From contig OAPG01000018.1 in assembly GCA_900208305.1 (NCBI GenBank), forward strand, positions 434,001-498,000: a stretch of 64,000 nt of DNA, written 5' to 3'. The notes under the pieces were generated by a model, which was not told where the DNA came from, did not search any database, and saw nothing but the letters and a program-made list of their open reading frames with translations. The position numbers and the translations under genes were made by a program. Positions within the stretch are counted from its first letter, which is position 1, and each line of letters opens with the position of its first letter. Of this stretch, positions 1 to 9,436 are shown piece after piece. The stretch comes from Melanopsichium pennsylvanicum. Lineage: Eukaryota > Basidiomycota > Ustilaginomycetes > Ustilaginales.

Positions 1-1
1 T

Positions 2-805
2 AAGACGCCGATGCTGGCTGATGTCAAGCCTTCAGGCAAGTACTACATGGAAGACATTCACAATATTGGCGGCGTGCCTCGTGTGCTCAAATACATCCTC
101 GATAACACGGACTTGCTCCATGGTGATGTCATGACTTGCACCGGCAAGACCCTAAGGGAGAACCTCGCCGGTGTGGAACCTCTGGACTTCGAGAGCCAGG
201 ATATCATCAGACCACTCAGCAACCCCATCAAGGCTACGGGTCATATCACAATCATGCGTGGATCGCTTTGTCCCGGTGGTGCTGTGTCCAAGCTTACCGG
301 CAAGGAGGGACTCACCTTTGACGGTACCGCTGTGGTGTTCGATGGCGAGGAGGGTATCACTGAGGCTATCGCAGAGGGTCGTGTCAAGGACGGCAGCGTC
401 GTTGTCATCCGCTATGTCGGTCCCAAGGGCGGCCCTGGTATGCCTGAAATGCTTGGCCCTACTGGCGCGATCATGGGTGCAGGTTTGGGTCAAACAGTAG
501 CGCTGATCACTGATGGTCGATTCTCGGGTGCATCCCATGGATTCTGTACCGGTCACGTTGTGCCAGAGGCTGCAGAGGGTGGTCCCATCGCACTTGTGCA
601 CGATGGAGATAGGATCACGATCGATGCCAATACCAAAGAGATCAATCTGCATATCAGTGACGTTGAGCTGACCAAGAGGAAAGATGTCTGGGTCAAGGAG
701 AAGATGGGTAAGACTCTCAAGGTCAAGAGGGGTTGGTTGTACAAGTTTGCCAGGGATGTGCAGAACGCTTCCGAGGGTTGTATTACGGACAGGGATATCC
801 TTTGA
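2..805 (+). CDS. ILV3: Dihydroxy-acid dehydratase, C-terminal part (partial)
   Basis: Dehydrates 2,3-dihydroxy acids to 2-keto acids in valine, isoleucine and leucine synthesis; in fungi this is a mitochondrial iron-sulfur enzyme of the IlvD/Edd family. The reading frame is open from base 2, so the gene begins upstream of the window and only the last 267 residues are present. Recognisable blocks are [13 protein letters not shown] near the start, CTGKTLREN, a glycine/proline block [12 protein letters not shown], and [12 protein letters not shown] followed by [11 protein letters not shown]. The last block is the C-terminal family signature and is very like yeast Ilv3 as I recall it. The frame ends in TGA without a break. 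The methyltransferase gene downstream is on the same strand, about 400 bp away. Confidence 0.95.
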   Translation, partial: KTPMLADVKPSGKYYMEDIHNIGGVPRVLKYILDNTDLLHGDVMTCTGKTLRENLAGVEPLDFESQDIIRPLSNPIKATGHITIMRGSLCPGGAVSKLTGKEGLTFDGTAVVFDGEEGITEAIAEGRVKDGSVVVIRYVGPKGGPGMPEMLGPTGAIMGAGLGQTVALITDGRFSGASHGFCTGHVVPEAAEGGPIALVHDGDRITIDANTKEINLHISDVELTKRKDVWVKEKMGKTLKVKRGWLYKFARDVQNASEGCITDRDIL

Positions 806-1212
806 GCTCAGATAACATGCCGACTAGCACCGTAGGGCTAAAAGTAGTTATTCAATTGCCTGTGACACGAAATCGGTTCGAGCTTCTGTATGTTGTGTGC
901 CTGAAAGAATGGTTGAGCAATATGAAGGGCGTCAAGATGTGAAAGCAAAGCACGGCAAGAAAGAACGCAAGGCTGAATTTCAGGGTCCAGTATTCAGCAG
1001 TTTTACCGAGTTCCGAGGTTTGGACCGATTTTTTGAGAAGTTTGTTTCAAGGTAACTTGGTGTGCGGCTTGGTTTGTACGATGCTTTGGCACTATCTGCG
1101 ACAGCCTCTATTGCGCCTTCCTTGCTGGTTTCCGTCCCTTCCACATCACGCGCAGCAGAAGAAACGGACCACACTTAATCAGCGAACTGTTCTGGAAGCA
1201 GGAAGTTTTAGT
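806..1212. other. Intergenic gap between ILV3-type and HPM1-type genes
   Basis: About 400 bp holding the 3' flank of the dehydratase and the upstream region of the methyltransferase. The methyltransferase frame stays open back to about 1033 but has no ATG before 1213, so I leave that stretch non-coding. I see no repeat, RNA gene or clear promoter element. Confidence 0.5.
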
Positions 1213-2442
1213 ATGTCGTTCGGCTTTCAATTTGACGAGTCCGAAATGGACGAGGAGTACCTCTCTTCCGATCCTCAACAGCCGTTCACATCCTCATCCA
1301 CTTCAGCACGAAGCCCGTCCATAGAGCAGGCCCCATTTACCTTTCATCTACTAGACGACATGTTGCAAAATCTCCCATCACGAATCTCGTATTCTTCAAT
1401 TCACGTCACGCTTCCAAGTCGAGACGGTAGTGACAGGACTCAGAGACTGTTGAGGCGCGATGTATTTGATGCGCGCTTCCAGATGCTGGTGGATGAGGAT
1501 GAAGAAGAGCAAGAAATCGAAGCAGCAGCAGTACCAGGAGCAAGTTCGGGGGCTGTGACGGCGACGCAAGTTTCTGTGGATGCCGAATCAGATTTAATAC
1601 CGGGAGTGTACGAGGGTGGATTGAAGACTTGGGAGTGCGCTTTGGATCTGGTCGAGACCATTGATGCGCTACAAGCTAGTTGCAATGATCGTGACTGTAG
1701 TAGATTGTGGTCGGACTGCTACGACGGTAAGGAGGTCTTGGAGCTTGGCTGCGGAACAGCCATTCCGTCGCTATACATTTTCAGTCAGATTCTGAAGGAA
1801 GCCCCCTCGCCAAAATTCCTTACCCTTCATTTGGCCGACTACAACGCCCAAGTGCTTCAGCTGGTCACTCTTCCGAATCTGATCCTGACTTGGTATGACT
1901 CTCCAGCAGCCCTTGAGTTTCGACACCACACACACGCAGTGCAGCTTGCTCACGAACGACAAGAACTCTTAAGTCGAGGTCAAGACCATTTCGACACCTC
2001 GGCCGCACTATTGAACGATATTGGAGACCAAGGAGAGCTTTCGATCACCGAAGAACTCCTCAAGGCGTTCAAATCCTGTCTGATCGAGCGACATATGCAA
2101 TTCGCTTTCTATTCTGGTGCATGGTCCAAGTTTCCCCCATCCTTGACTACCTTGAAAGCACCTGGACGCCGCAAAATTGATATGATCTTGACTTCCGAAA
2201 CCATCTACTCGCTAGAATCACTACCAGCTCTAGTAGAATTACTCGACAAATACGCCAATCCAGAAGGATCAACTGGAGCGGCCAAGGTGCTGGTGGCAGC
2301 CAAAGTCATCTACTTTGGTGTAGGTGGAGGCGTTGAACCATTCAAACAGACCCTCGCGCAGCTCGCACCATCGGCGAAAGTGGAACCAATACACAGCGTT
2401 ACAAAGGGGGTTGGCCGAACGGTGCTCTCAGTAACATTCTAG
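1213..2442 (+). CDS. HPM1: Histidine protein methyltransferase (HPM1/METTL18 type)
   Basis: S-adenosylmethionine-dependent methyltransferase. The family member Hpm1 (METTL18 in animals) methylates a histidine of ribosomal protein uL3. The start at 1213 gives an N-terminus MSFGFQFDES that resembles the MSFSFGF start of yeast Hpm1; the frame is open upstream but lacks an earlier ATG. The protein is 409 residues. YEGGLKTWEC lies near residue 133, followed by the SAM-binding motif LELGCGTA at about 176-183, then LADYNAQVLQLVTLPNL. Near the C-terminus are LTSETIYSLESLP and KVIYFGVGGGV, both typical of the family. An acidic, glutamate-rich stretch sits near residue 95. The gene converges on the GST-like gene with only 98 bp between stop codons. 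Confidence 0.9.
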   Translation: MSFGFQFDESEMDEEYLSSDPQQPFTSSSTSARSPSIEQAPFTFHLLDDMLQNLPSRISYSSIHVTLPSRDGSDRTQRLLRRDVFDARFQMLVDEDEEEQEIEAAAVPGASSGAVTATQVSVDAESDLIPGVYEGGLKTWECALDLVETIDALQASCNDRDCSRLWSDCYDGKEVLELGCGTAIPSLYIFSQILKEAPSPKFLTLHLADYNAQVLQLVTLPNLILTWYDSPAALEFRHHTHAVQLAHERQELLSRGQDHFDTSAALLNDIGDQGELSITEELLKAFKSCLIERHMQFAFYSGAWSKFPPSLTTLKAPGRRKIDMILTSETIYSLESLPALVELLDKYANPEGSTGAAKVLVAAKVIYFGVGGGVEPFKQTLAQLAPSAKVEPIHSVTKGVGRTVLSVTF

Positions 2443-2540
2443 ATCCACGACATGTAAACCTTTCACACACAAGGAGACAGCATGTTGGAATGAAAATGAA
2501 TCATTATTTGCTTCGCACAACTTCTCTGACGATCGGACGC

Positions 2541-3695
2541 CTAAACAAAGTCCTTTGCCAAATCACCGCACCACTCGAGCATCGCATCGACCCATTTCGC
2601 GATGGGCTTATGCGCCGTCCAGATCTCGTTTGTCACCCTCTCGCCAGCCGCTCTGGTGAAGACATACCAACCAAACAGCACAAAGTCGGCATGCGTTGGC
2701 TCGTCACCGCCTGCGAACCAAAGCGGCTTTCTAGCCCGACTGACACTCGTAGCTCTACTGCCCCCAGTTGAATCCACCAAAGTCGTATCCGCACTCGACC
2801 CAATGGGTTGAGTGGGCGTCGAATCCGGCCCACCCTCACAAATGAGCATCGAATTGACTACCTCCAACTTTGCAATCGCCTGCTGCACGTGATTGTCCTT
2901 CTCACTCTGCGGCATACTAGAGACCTTTGCCCAACGCTGCTTTCCAATCTTGACATCCGAAAAGTAATCCGCCGACTCTTGATCAAGCATCGCATGAACT
3001 CCCTTCTGCGCTAGAGGTCCAATGTGAGGTGCGAGCACCGTCTTTCCAAAAGAATTGAGCAACGCGGCCAATCTCTTAGTTGATGAATCGCCAAAGATTC
3101 TGTAACCTTGAGGATGACGTCGCTCCAAATATTCTGCAATGTTCCACGAGTCGACAATGTGAGATCCATCACTCAACTCCAGAGCGGGCACTGTGACATT
3201 GTCAGCGATACGTTGCGCGAGCTCGTTACGAACCTGAATGAATGTGAGACGCTGACGCTCGTAGCCCACATTTAGAAGTTTGAGATCGAGGATGGTTTTG
3301 ATGGTATGAGGCGAAAAGCAGTCGGTTCCGCCGGGTTTGTTAGTGAGATCAAAGAGGACGAGGCCGGAAGAGCTGGTGCTAAGAGAGGCATTTTCCGCGC
3401 GAGTGGGGGGTGAAGTAGGTTCCGAGGCTTCGCGTGCGGGTGCTGGTACTGGGTAGACTTGATTGAGGGCATTATTGCTACCCCTGGCAGAACCAATGTT
3501 AGGGGGGTTGGCAATTGCTGTGGCCAAGGAAGAGCCAGTGTCGTTGGGTGCGACGCGAACGTTGGAGTCAGTCTCAGATATAGCAAGATCTTCAAAGCCG
3601 CTTTCAGACGGAGCTGAAGTTGTAGGGACGGTGGAGAAGTCCTCTTCCGTATCAGCGGCCGAGCCTGCTTTCTTGACGTCAGAAGTGTGCTCCAT
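2541..3695 (-). CDS. Glutathione S-transferase-like protein with long low-complexity N-terminus
   Basis: A 384-residue protein. Residues 1-110 are Ser/Thr/Pro-rich with no recognisable fold. From about residue 111 there is a thioredoxin-like GST N-terminal domain (LVLFDLTNK, then VPALELSDGSHIVDSWNIAEYL near 169-190; the D-S-x-x-I-A-x-Y-L block is the glutathione-site helix). A helical C-terminal domain ends around ADFVLFGWYVF and PIAKWVDAML. The pattern is closest to fungal etherase-type GSTs, but substrate and class cannot be decided from sequence. I chose the ATG at 3695; the frame is open further upstream but has no other ATG. The ~110-residue N-terminal extension is unusual for a GST and could include a targeting or regulatory region, or an unrecognised intron. 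Confidence 0.75.
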   Translation of the reverse strand: MEHTSDVKKAGSAADTEEDFSTVPTTSAPSESGFEDLAISETDSNVRVAPNDTGSSLATAIANPPNIGSARGSNNALNQVYPVPAPAREASEPTSPPTRAENASLSTSSSGLVLFDLTNKPGGTDCFSPHTIKTILDLKLLNVGYERQRLTFIQVRNELAQRIADNVTVPALELSDGSHIVDSWNIAEYLERRHPQGYRIFGDSSTKRLAALLNSFGKTVLAPHIGPLAQKGVHAMLDQESADYFSDVKIGKQRWAKVSSMPQSEKDNHVQQAIAKLEVVNSMLICEGGPDSTPTQPIGSSADTTLVDSTGGSRATSVSRARKPLWFAGGDEPTHADFVLFGWYVFTRAAGERVTNEIWTAHKPIAKWVDAMLEWCGDLAKDFV

Positions 3696-4643
3696 GTTTG
3701 ACTTGTTCGGCTTTCGAAACTGATGAACGCTGGGAAATTTATACTTTGTGACAGGTACAGTTATCCTAGGACGCGGGTGAGGAAAGAGTCGCGATAGTCG
3801 ATGGTGTTGGTAGCAGAGGGAGAGATAGAAAACAAACAGGAAGCTTGACAAAATGGCGTTGAACACTCTGTATGAAAGTAGCAATACTCGGCGGAGAAAG
3901 CCGAAGACAGCGGAGCAGAATCTCGAAGATGACGGCGCACATTCGGCGAGTGAAACACATCACATCCAACCAATACTGTTCCTTATTCCTACCCTTCACT
4001 GCTCTTCTCCACCATTCGGTCACTTGCAGGCACCAAAAGAGGAGCTGGAACGCTTCCAAGCATATTACTGTATTTCACCGTTGCCGAACCGTGAAAAAAG
4101 CACAGACCCTCTTAAGTTACCTTACCTTATTCTGTTCCTGTAAGACGGCTGATTTGCACTTCGCTCGACCTTGTTCGACTAAACATCTTAGCACCTAAGA
4201 TATTCAACGCTACTGTTCATGAAACTGTCTTCGCTAGACAAGTCAAGCATGCTGACGAACGACTAGCTACAGCATCGGCAAGCCATCTCAAACAGCTGCG
4301 ACGAGAAAGCATGAGGGCCCCTGCAGCTGCTGTATGTGTTGCACTGCTGAACAGCATCATGGCTGCTTGGGTTCGGGGCAGCTAAATCGTTTGGAATTGT
4401 TGCACGGGCCAGCCACAACTTCGAGCCGCGATGTGGGGTTTTTTTTTTTTTTTTTTTCACCTCTCGGATGTCAGATCGTTCCATCGTCCAGGACAGAGCA
4501 CATCATGTCCACAGGAATCATTTCATACGTCAATCCTCAATATGCCCACAAGATCATAGCTACAATCTGAAAGATCAAACTGTGACCAAGCCTTTGTTAA
4601 TACGAATTTTGTCACAATTGCAACAGTAGAACTATGGCGTTAG
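3696..4643. other. Intergenic gap between GST-like and LRR genes
   Basis: About 950 bp covering the upstream region of the GST-like gene and the 3' flank of the LRR gene (both minus strand). It contains a run of 18 or so T at about 4440-4457. Two overlapping plus-strand frames of about 100 codons lie at 3853-4198, but neither resembles a protein family I know, so I do not call them. No RNA gene seen. Confidence 0.5.
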
Positions 4644-7600
4644 CTATGGCGTACTTGCAGCGGAGCTGTTGCTCCCAATTGTGTTCTTGGGCGGAACGTC
4701 GACTTTCAGCAAATCCTTTCGCAGCTGTTCGCCGCTAATTTCGGCATCGTGGACGGAAGCCATGACAGTCTCATCCATCGGCGAAATGTCCTTGGCACCA
4801 GTAGAAGAGGCATTGGAAGCGTTGCGTTCGGTATAGGCTCCAGTCACATCGCTGGGATTCGACTCTGGATCTTTTGATTCTAATTCGCCGCTAGGAGCAT
4901 CGTTGTTTCCATCTTCCTCATCCTCACTGTCCCGTCCATCCAACCCAAGGCTGCGTGCCTTGCGGAAAAGCTCACCTTCCTCACTCAGCTGACCTTTTGC
5001 GAGGTTTTCCGTCGGCGAGCGAGGCGGCAATCTGCCCTTGGCCTCGTTGGGATTTTCCCGGTCAGCGCCAACTTCCAACTCGGCAGTGTTGATACGAAGT
5101 CCACCCATCATGTCCGACAGTGGCGATTCGTCTTCTTTCGCAAAGTCAGACTTGCTCTTCCCAGACTTGGGCTTGGACGCCTTTCGAGGTACTTTGGTAC
5201 CTTCACCACCGTCATCCGAATCACTCTCGTCCGAATCGGCAATCGAGAATGCGGGTGAAGACAATCCAGAGTCGATATTCCCCTGATCCGGAGTCGAGAG
5301 GTGCAGGGTCGAAGGCATGCCCGAATCCTTGGCCGAGATGGCCGGCTGTGCTTCTGCTGCACCGCTCGACGGCTCGGCGCGCACATCAATAATCGGCGTG
5401 GATCCGTACTTGTAGAACCTTTCCAACCTCGTCGATACATCTCCTAGCTCATCATGCACTGACAAAATCCGTTCCAGCAAGCTCTCTTCCTCCACTGTAG
5501 ATGCCAAGTCTGCGAGACGACGACGAAGCTTGGCGCTCTGCTGCGTAAGATCCTCGACAAACTCGCCTGGTGGTGGAACCTTTTGCTCTGGCGCTTCGCG
5601 CTGCCTCTTTTCCTCACCCGAAAGCAGATCTCGCAAAACGTTGTGGCATTCTGTTGAGGCGGTGAGCAAGCTCTCCACTGTAGCGCGGTCTTTGGCTGCA
5701 GCCGCTGAAATGGCCGTTGCTCGTGCGGTCTCGATCGCTTTCAGGCGCTCGTCGTTCTCTCTTGCGGCGCGTGCAACGACAGACTTGTAGATAGGTGCGG
5801 CAATAGGCTGCTTGAGGCCTTTCTGTTTGGCCCTCTGCTGCGCGTGCTCGGTATTGCGGACACAACTCTGAAGGATCTCTTGCGACAAGCGTGCAAAGTC
5901 AGGATTGTTGGGTGGAATGTTGAGGTCCAAACATCGCAGACTGCGGTTCATCCTCAATGACACGGCGAGAGCCATGACGCCGGCGATATCAATGTCGAAG
6001 TTTTCTGCGAGATCGAGGTGAATCAGGCTGCGCGCTTCGGGTAGGAACTCGGCCAAAGCAATGGCAGCCTCGGATGACAGATCCGTGTCATTCAAGAATA
6101 GGCGCTTGAGGTTCGAATTGAGCGCAAAAGCGGTGCGAAGCGTCGTGATGCCCTCAAGACCCGGACCGGAGCAAGGATTGTGCGACATGTCGAGCGTTTC
6201 GAGCGTCGAGTTGTACCTGAGCGCTTCAGCCACAGCCACCAGTCCGGGCATCTCGATATTGTTGTCGCTCAAATTGAGCACGCGCAAGGTGCGGTTCTTC
6301 TTGAGTACTTGGGCAAGGTAGACAACACCGCCACGGATATCGTTGGACTTGAGATCCAAGGTGAGCAGGTTGCCGACGCGGGGAAGATCGACCAAGATTC
6401 TGCGCGCCCGCTTGGCTTGATGGATGGCAATGGCCTCCTCTTCGCTGAGACCCGGTGCCGAGCCGCGTCGAATGTCCAGTAGCTCCTGTGGAGTCAGCCG
6501 GAGATCGGGGTCGCCAGTAGAGCCGGCGATGCTAGTTTGCATTGCGTCCTGCAGTTGTTCCGTGTGAGCACCGTAAAACGTGGTGGGTCGAGGCTCGCCT
6601 GCGCCGTTCGTATGGTGTTGTCCCGGCATCCTGCGTGAAGTGATACCACCTCCTGGGCTTGACACAATGACTGGAACCTCAGGCAGACCGGGTGAGTAGC
6701 TGCGTTGCCGGCGCTCTGGCGTCCCATCGGTGGGCCCCAGCTTGCGTCCACTACGATCCGCCAAGTCTGTCCCACCTTTTGAATCGAAGTATGCTTTTCC
6801 GTCATGAGTTGATGCACTCGTTTGACTGGGATCCATGGCAACGCTATCTGGATAATCCTTCAACATGATTGCCAGTGCGACAGAAGCAAGCTGACCGATC
6901 TTGTTGCGGCGGAGCGAGAGATGACGGATGTCCGAGAATCGAACTGCTTGCGACAGCATTTCGAGTGACGCCGCTTTGAGACCACAATTTTCCAGACGAA
7001 GCGAGATGATGGCGGAAGAGGGTGGATTCGGATCCTCGGAAACGTCGATGAGAAGTGGCGCTGTAGGCATCAAAGGCTCGCCTGAATCGTCAAAGAACTC
7101 GTCATCGCTGTCACCATCCTCGTCATTAGCATCTCCGCTATCATCGGCTGCATTGTCCTTGCGGTCAATTTCTCCGGCCAATGACTTATCAGTTCCGTTG
7201 CCTGCTGCTTGCCTGGCTGGCCGTGGTAGTACTCGATGATGCATGACAGCAGCCGGCGATTTGGCGATGACGGCAAGAAGATGTTCGAGGGATGTACGGT
7301 CGATCGAGTTCGCCGAAAGATCGAGGTAGCGCAGCGCACGCGCTCGGCGCATAAAGATGGCAACGTAACGCCATCCGCGGAAGCGTATTTTGCGGTTGCT
7401 GGCAATGCTGAGGTTTGGCAATGTGCCCGAAACGAGAAGGGCATGCAATATGGACTTGACACTGTCATCTGTCAGGGCGCAGTTCTCGAGGACGAGCTTG
7501 TTGAGGCCAAAGTCGACGCTCAGCAGATCCGCGATGGGCTCTACCGCATGGCGATCGAGAGGAACAAAGGAAAGATCCATTGTCTTGAGCGCAGGCGGTG

Positions 7601-8801
7601 TAGTTTGAGCGGCTTCTTGAAAGACGAGGCGCATCTTTTTCAATGGGTGCTCTTCGCGCGTGCGACAGCATTCGCGATAAAGCGCCTCGAGCTCTTGAGG
7701 TGTCCATGGCTTGCTGCGGCGTGCCTTGAGCATACGACGATGCTCTCTCTCGATTCGTAGACGTGTGAGATCCTCGTCTTCGGGAGTTCCGGCACCTGCA
7801 ATGGGATATGTGACAGCCATGTGCGATACCTGGAATTGAACCTTCTTGAGCGGTGCTGCCGAGGTGGTTGCTTCGGCCACGGTGCTCTTGACCAAGGAAG
7901 GTGAAGATGCGTTATCCGATTCATTCGCAAGTGAAGTGGGCGTAGCGGAGGGGGTTGTCGAAGCGACAGAAGGGTCGCTGCTGTTGGCGTGATACGCGGA
8001 AGTGTAGATGCTCGAGCCGTTGGATCTGGTTGGCGAATCGTTGGAAAGCAGACCGCCGACAGTGGTCGCATTGCTACCGCTCACGTTGGCAGCAGCACCC
8101 GCAGCAATACCGCCGATCTTACGAAACATTCCGCCAATGTAGGAAGCGGTGGCCTGGGCGGTGCTGCCTTGAGGTAGAGGCACCTGCACATTGACACCTT
8201 GCTGAGCGAGGCGAGTGTTGATGTTCTGCAGGATATCTCTACGGAAGGAGAAGCCTTTCTGGGGAGGAGGTGCAGGTTTCAAGATCCCCTTTGGCGTGGA
8301 GCTCGTCTTGCGTTTGTAGACTGATCTACGTACTGGGCTGACGGTGGTGATCATAGAGGATGCGAGTTCCGACTCGGACAAGGAAGGGCCGGGATGGGCC
8401 ATTTGCCTTAGTTGTTGGCATGATGCGCCTACCGCTGTGTCAAGAGGGTTGTTGGAGGCACTTCGGCCAGAAGGGGTGTGCAAGAGCTTGTCAGCTGTAG
8501 TCTGCTGTAGAGCAGCTGTGGGTGCTGCAGAGAGTGATGATGGTGTGGTCGAAGTTGCGGAATCGAATGCACCGGGTATGACAGCGTTCGAGACGTGGCC
8601 TGATGAGGCAGTCTCGTCAATCGCCGTGGTGGACACGGGCTCTATTGTCTCACTATCGGACTCTGATGGCTTGACTTCTGATGCTGATGATGTTCCGGTC
8701 ATTTTTGCGAGCATGCTCTGATCCGAAGCTTGGGCTGGTGAGGTGGGATGTTTGAGAGTGAGGGCTTGATGCGCATGGTCGGAACCTGTCCCAGCCGACA
8801 T
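4644..8801 (-). CDS. Large leucine-rich-repeat protein, PPP1R37-like
   Basis: A 1385-residue protein. Residues 1-315 are Ser/Thr-rich and disordered but contain a basic block STPKGILKP followed by FSFRRDILQNINTRLAQ near 168-200. At 319-323 the sequence KKVQF fits the [RK]-V-x-F docking motif for protein phosphatase 1. Residues ~400-1000 carry ribonuclease-inhibitor-type leucine-rich repeats (LRYLDLSAN, LTLDLKSNDI, LRVLNLSDNNIEM, LETLDMSHNP, LIHLDLAEN) interrupted by an acidic linker. The order of RVxF-type motif and then LRRs including the block RGWRYVAIFMRR resembles vertebrate PPP1R37. Some fungal homologues may be annotated as cell-wall biogenesis or Mhp1-like proteins. The C-terminal 350 residues are acidic and Ser-rich. 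PP1 regulation is inference; the LRR fold is visible. The start is an ATG. Confidence 0.8.
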   Translation of the reverse strand: MSAGTGSDHAHQALTLKHPTSPAQASDQSMLAKMTGTSSASEVKPSESDSETIEPVSTTAIDETASSGHVSNAVIPGAFDSATSTTPSSLSAAPTAALQQTTADKLLHTPSGRSASNNPLDTAVGASCQQLRQMAHPGPSLSESELASSMITTVSPVRRSVYKRKTSSTPKGILKPAPPPQKGFSFRRDILQNINTRLAQQGVNVQVPLPQGSTAQATASYIGGMFRKIGGIAAGAAANVSGSNATTVGGLLSNDSPTRSNGSSIYTSAYHANSSDPSVASTTPSATPTSLANESDNASSPSLVKSTVAEATTSAAPLKKVQFQVSHMAVTYPIAGAGTPEDEDLTRLRIEREHRRMLKARRSKPWTPQELEALYRECCRTREEHPLKKMRLVFQEAAQTTPPALKTMDLSFVPLDRHAVEPIADLLSVDFGLNKLVLENCALTDDSVKSILHALLVSGTLPNLSIASNRKIRFRGWRYVAIFMRRARALRYLDLSANSIDRTSLEHLLAVIAKSPAAVMHHRVLPRPARQAAGNGTDKSLAGEIDRKDNAADDSGDANDEDGDSDDEFFDDSGEPLMPTAPLLIDVSEDPNPPSSAIISLRLENCGLKAASLEMLSQAVRFSDIRHLSLRRNKIGQLASVALAIMLKDYPDSVAMDPSQTSASTHDGKAYFDSKGGTDLADRSGRKLGPTDGTPERRQRSYSPGLPEVPVIVSSPGGGITSRRMPGQHHTNGAGEPRPTTFYGAHTEQLQDAMQTSIAGSTGDPDLRLTPQELLDIRRGSAPGLSEEEAIAIHQAKRARRILVDLPRVGNLLTLDLKSNDIRGGVVYLAQVLKKNRTLRVLNLSDNNIEMPGLVAVAEALRYNSTLETLDMSHNPCSGPGLEGITTLRTAFALNSNLKRLFLNDTDLSSEAAIALAEFLPEARSLIHLDLAENFDIDIAGVMALAVSLRMNRSLRCLDLNIPPNNPDFARLSQEILQSCVRNTEHAQQRAKQKGLKQPIAAPIYKSVVARAARENDERLKAIETARATAISAAAAKDRATVESLLTASTECHNVLRDLLSGEEKRQREAPEQKVPPPGEFVEDLTQQSAKLRRRLADLASTVEEESLLERILSVHDELGDVSTRLERFYKYGSTPIIDVRAEPSSGAAEAQPAISAKDSGMPSTLHLSTPDQGNIDSGLSSPAFSIADSDESDSDDGGEGTKVPRKASKPKSGKSKSDFAKEDESPLSDMMGGLRINTAELEVGADRENPNEAKGRLPPRSPTENLAKGQLSEEGELFRKARSLGLDGRDSEDEEDGNNDAPSGELESKDPESNPSDVTGAYTERNASNASSTGAKDISPMDETVMASVHDAEISGEQLRKDLLKVDVPPKNTIGSNSSAASTP

Positions 8802-9220
8802 GCTGCCGAAGCGAGGCAGGTGGAGGATTCAGAAGCCAAGACCGAGACGTTGATGGGCGATCGGAGGGAACAGGTGGTTGGGGCGTAGAATTCATTCAGC
8901 CATAGATCCAGTCCAGAATGATGACAATGAATGCGACCAAAGAGGAGGACCAAGGTTCAAGGGTTGATTTGCAGATGATAGTGCATAGGTAATGAATGAA
9001 CAGCGGGCGAGAAGGAGTCGACCTGAAAGCAAGAATGAGGACTGTGTGTGGGATGGCGATCAAGATGTGTTGGTGTGTTGATTGGATGTGAAAAGGTAAT
9101 GATGGCTACAGTTAAAAAAGAATATGGATATGCTGGAAATCGGCGGTGGTATATGCTGAAGCGGTTGGTGCGCCCTATGCATGAAACGAACTCGACCTCT
9201 TTAGCTTACTGTGAATGTGC

Positions 9221-9260
9221 TGTACTGTGTTGTACTGTGCTGTACTGTGCTGTACTGTGC
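9221..9260. repeat. 10-bp minisatellite, 4 copies
   Basis: Four head-to-tail copies of TGTACTGTGY, differing only at the last base. It lies in the divergent promoter of the LRR and CWC2 genes and shares the TACTGT word with the dispersed TTAC-N-GTAA motif. Confidence 0.95.
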
Positions 9261-9286
9261 TGTTGGCCAACCAACACCAGCCCCGT

Positions 9287-9326
9287 GTGACTGTGACTGT
9301 GACTGTGATTGTGATTGTGACTGTGC
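9287..9326. repeat. Hexamer tandem array (TGTGAY)n
   Basis: About seven copies of TGTGAC/TGTGAT, 26 bp after the 10-bp minisatellite and inside the same promoter gap. Confidence 0.9.
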
Positions 9327-9436
9327 ACGCTCTTGCAGTATCACCGGCTGAACAACGCCGCCTAACTTAAGTTACGTCTCAGCCCTAAACGCAAACCTCG
9401 GATCTCGGTGATATAATTATGCCAGTGGAAGCTTAA

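Larger units (their letters stand above)
8802..9436. promoter_or_regulatory. Divergent promoter region of LRR gene and CWC2
   Basis: About 630 bp between two diverging genes, so both promoters should lie here. It contains two short tandem arrays (9221-9260 and 9287-9326) and an AT-rich GATATAATTATG just upstream of the first CWC2 ATG. No RNA gene seen. Confidence 0.5.

Noticed and set aside
3685..3884. Upstream extension of the GST-like frame to 3884 with a hydrophobic segment resembling a signal anchor
   Set aside because: The extension begins at TTG and has no ATG before 3695, so it is treated as untranslated.
3853..4198. Two overlapping plus-strand frames of 96 and 108 codons
   Set aside because: No recognisable domain, low-complexity composition, and they sit in the upstream flank of the GST-like gene.
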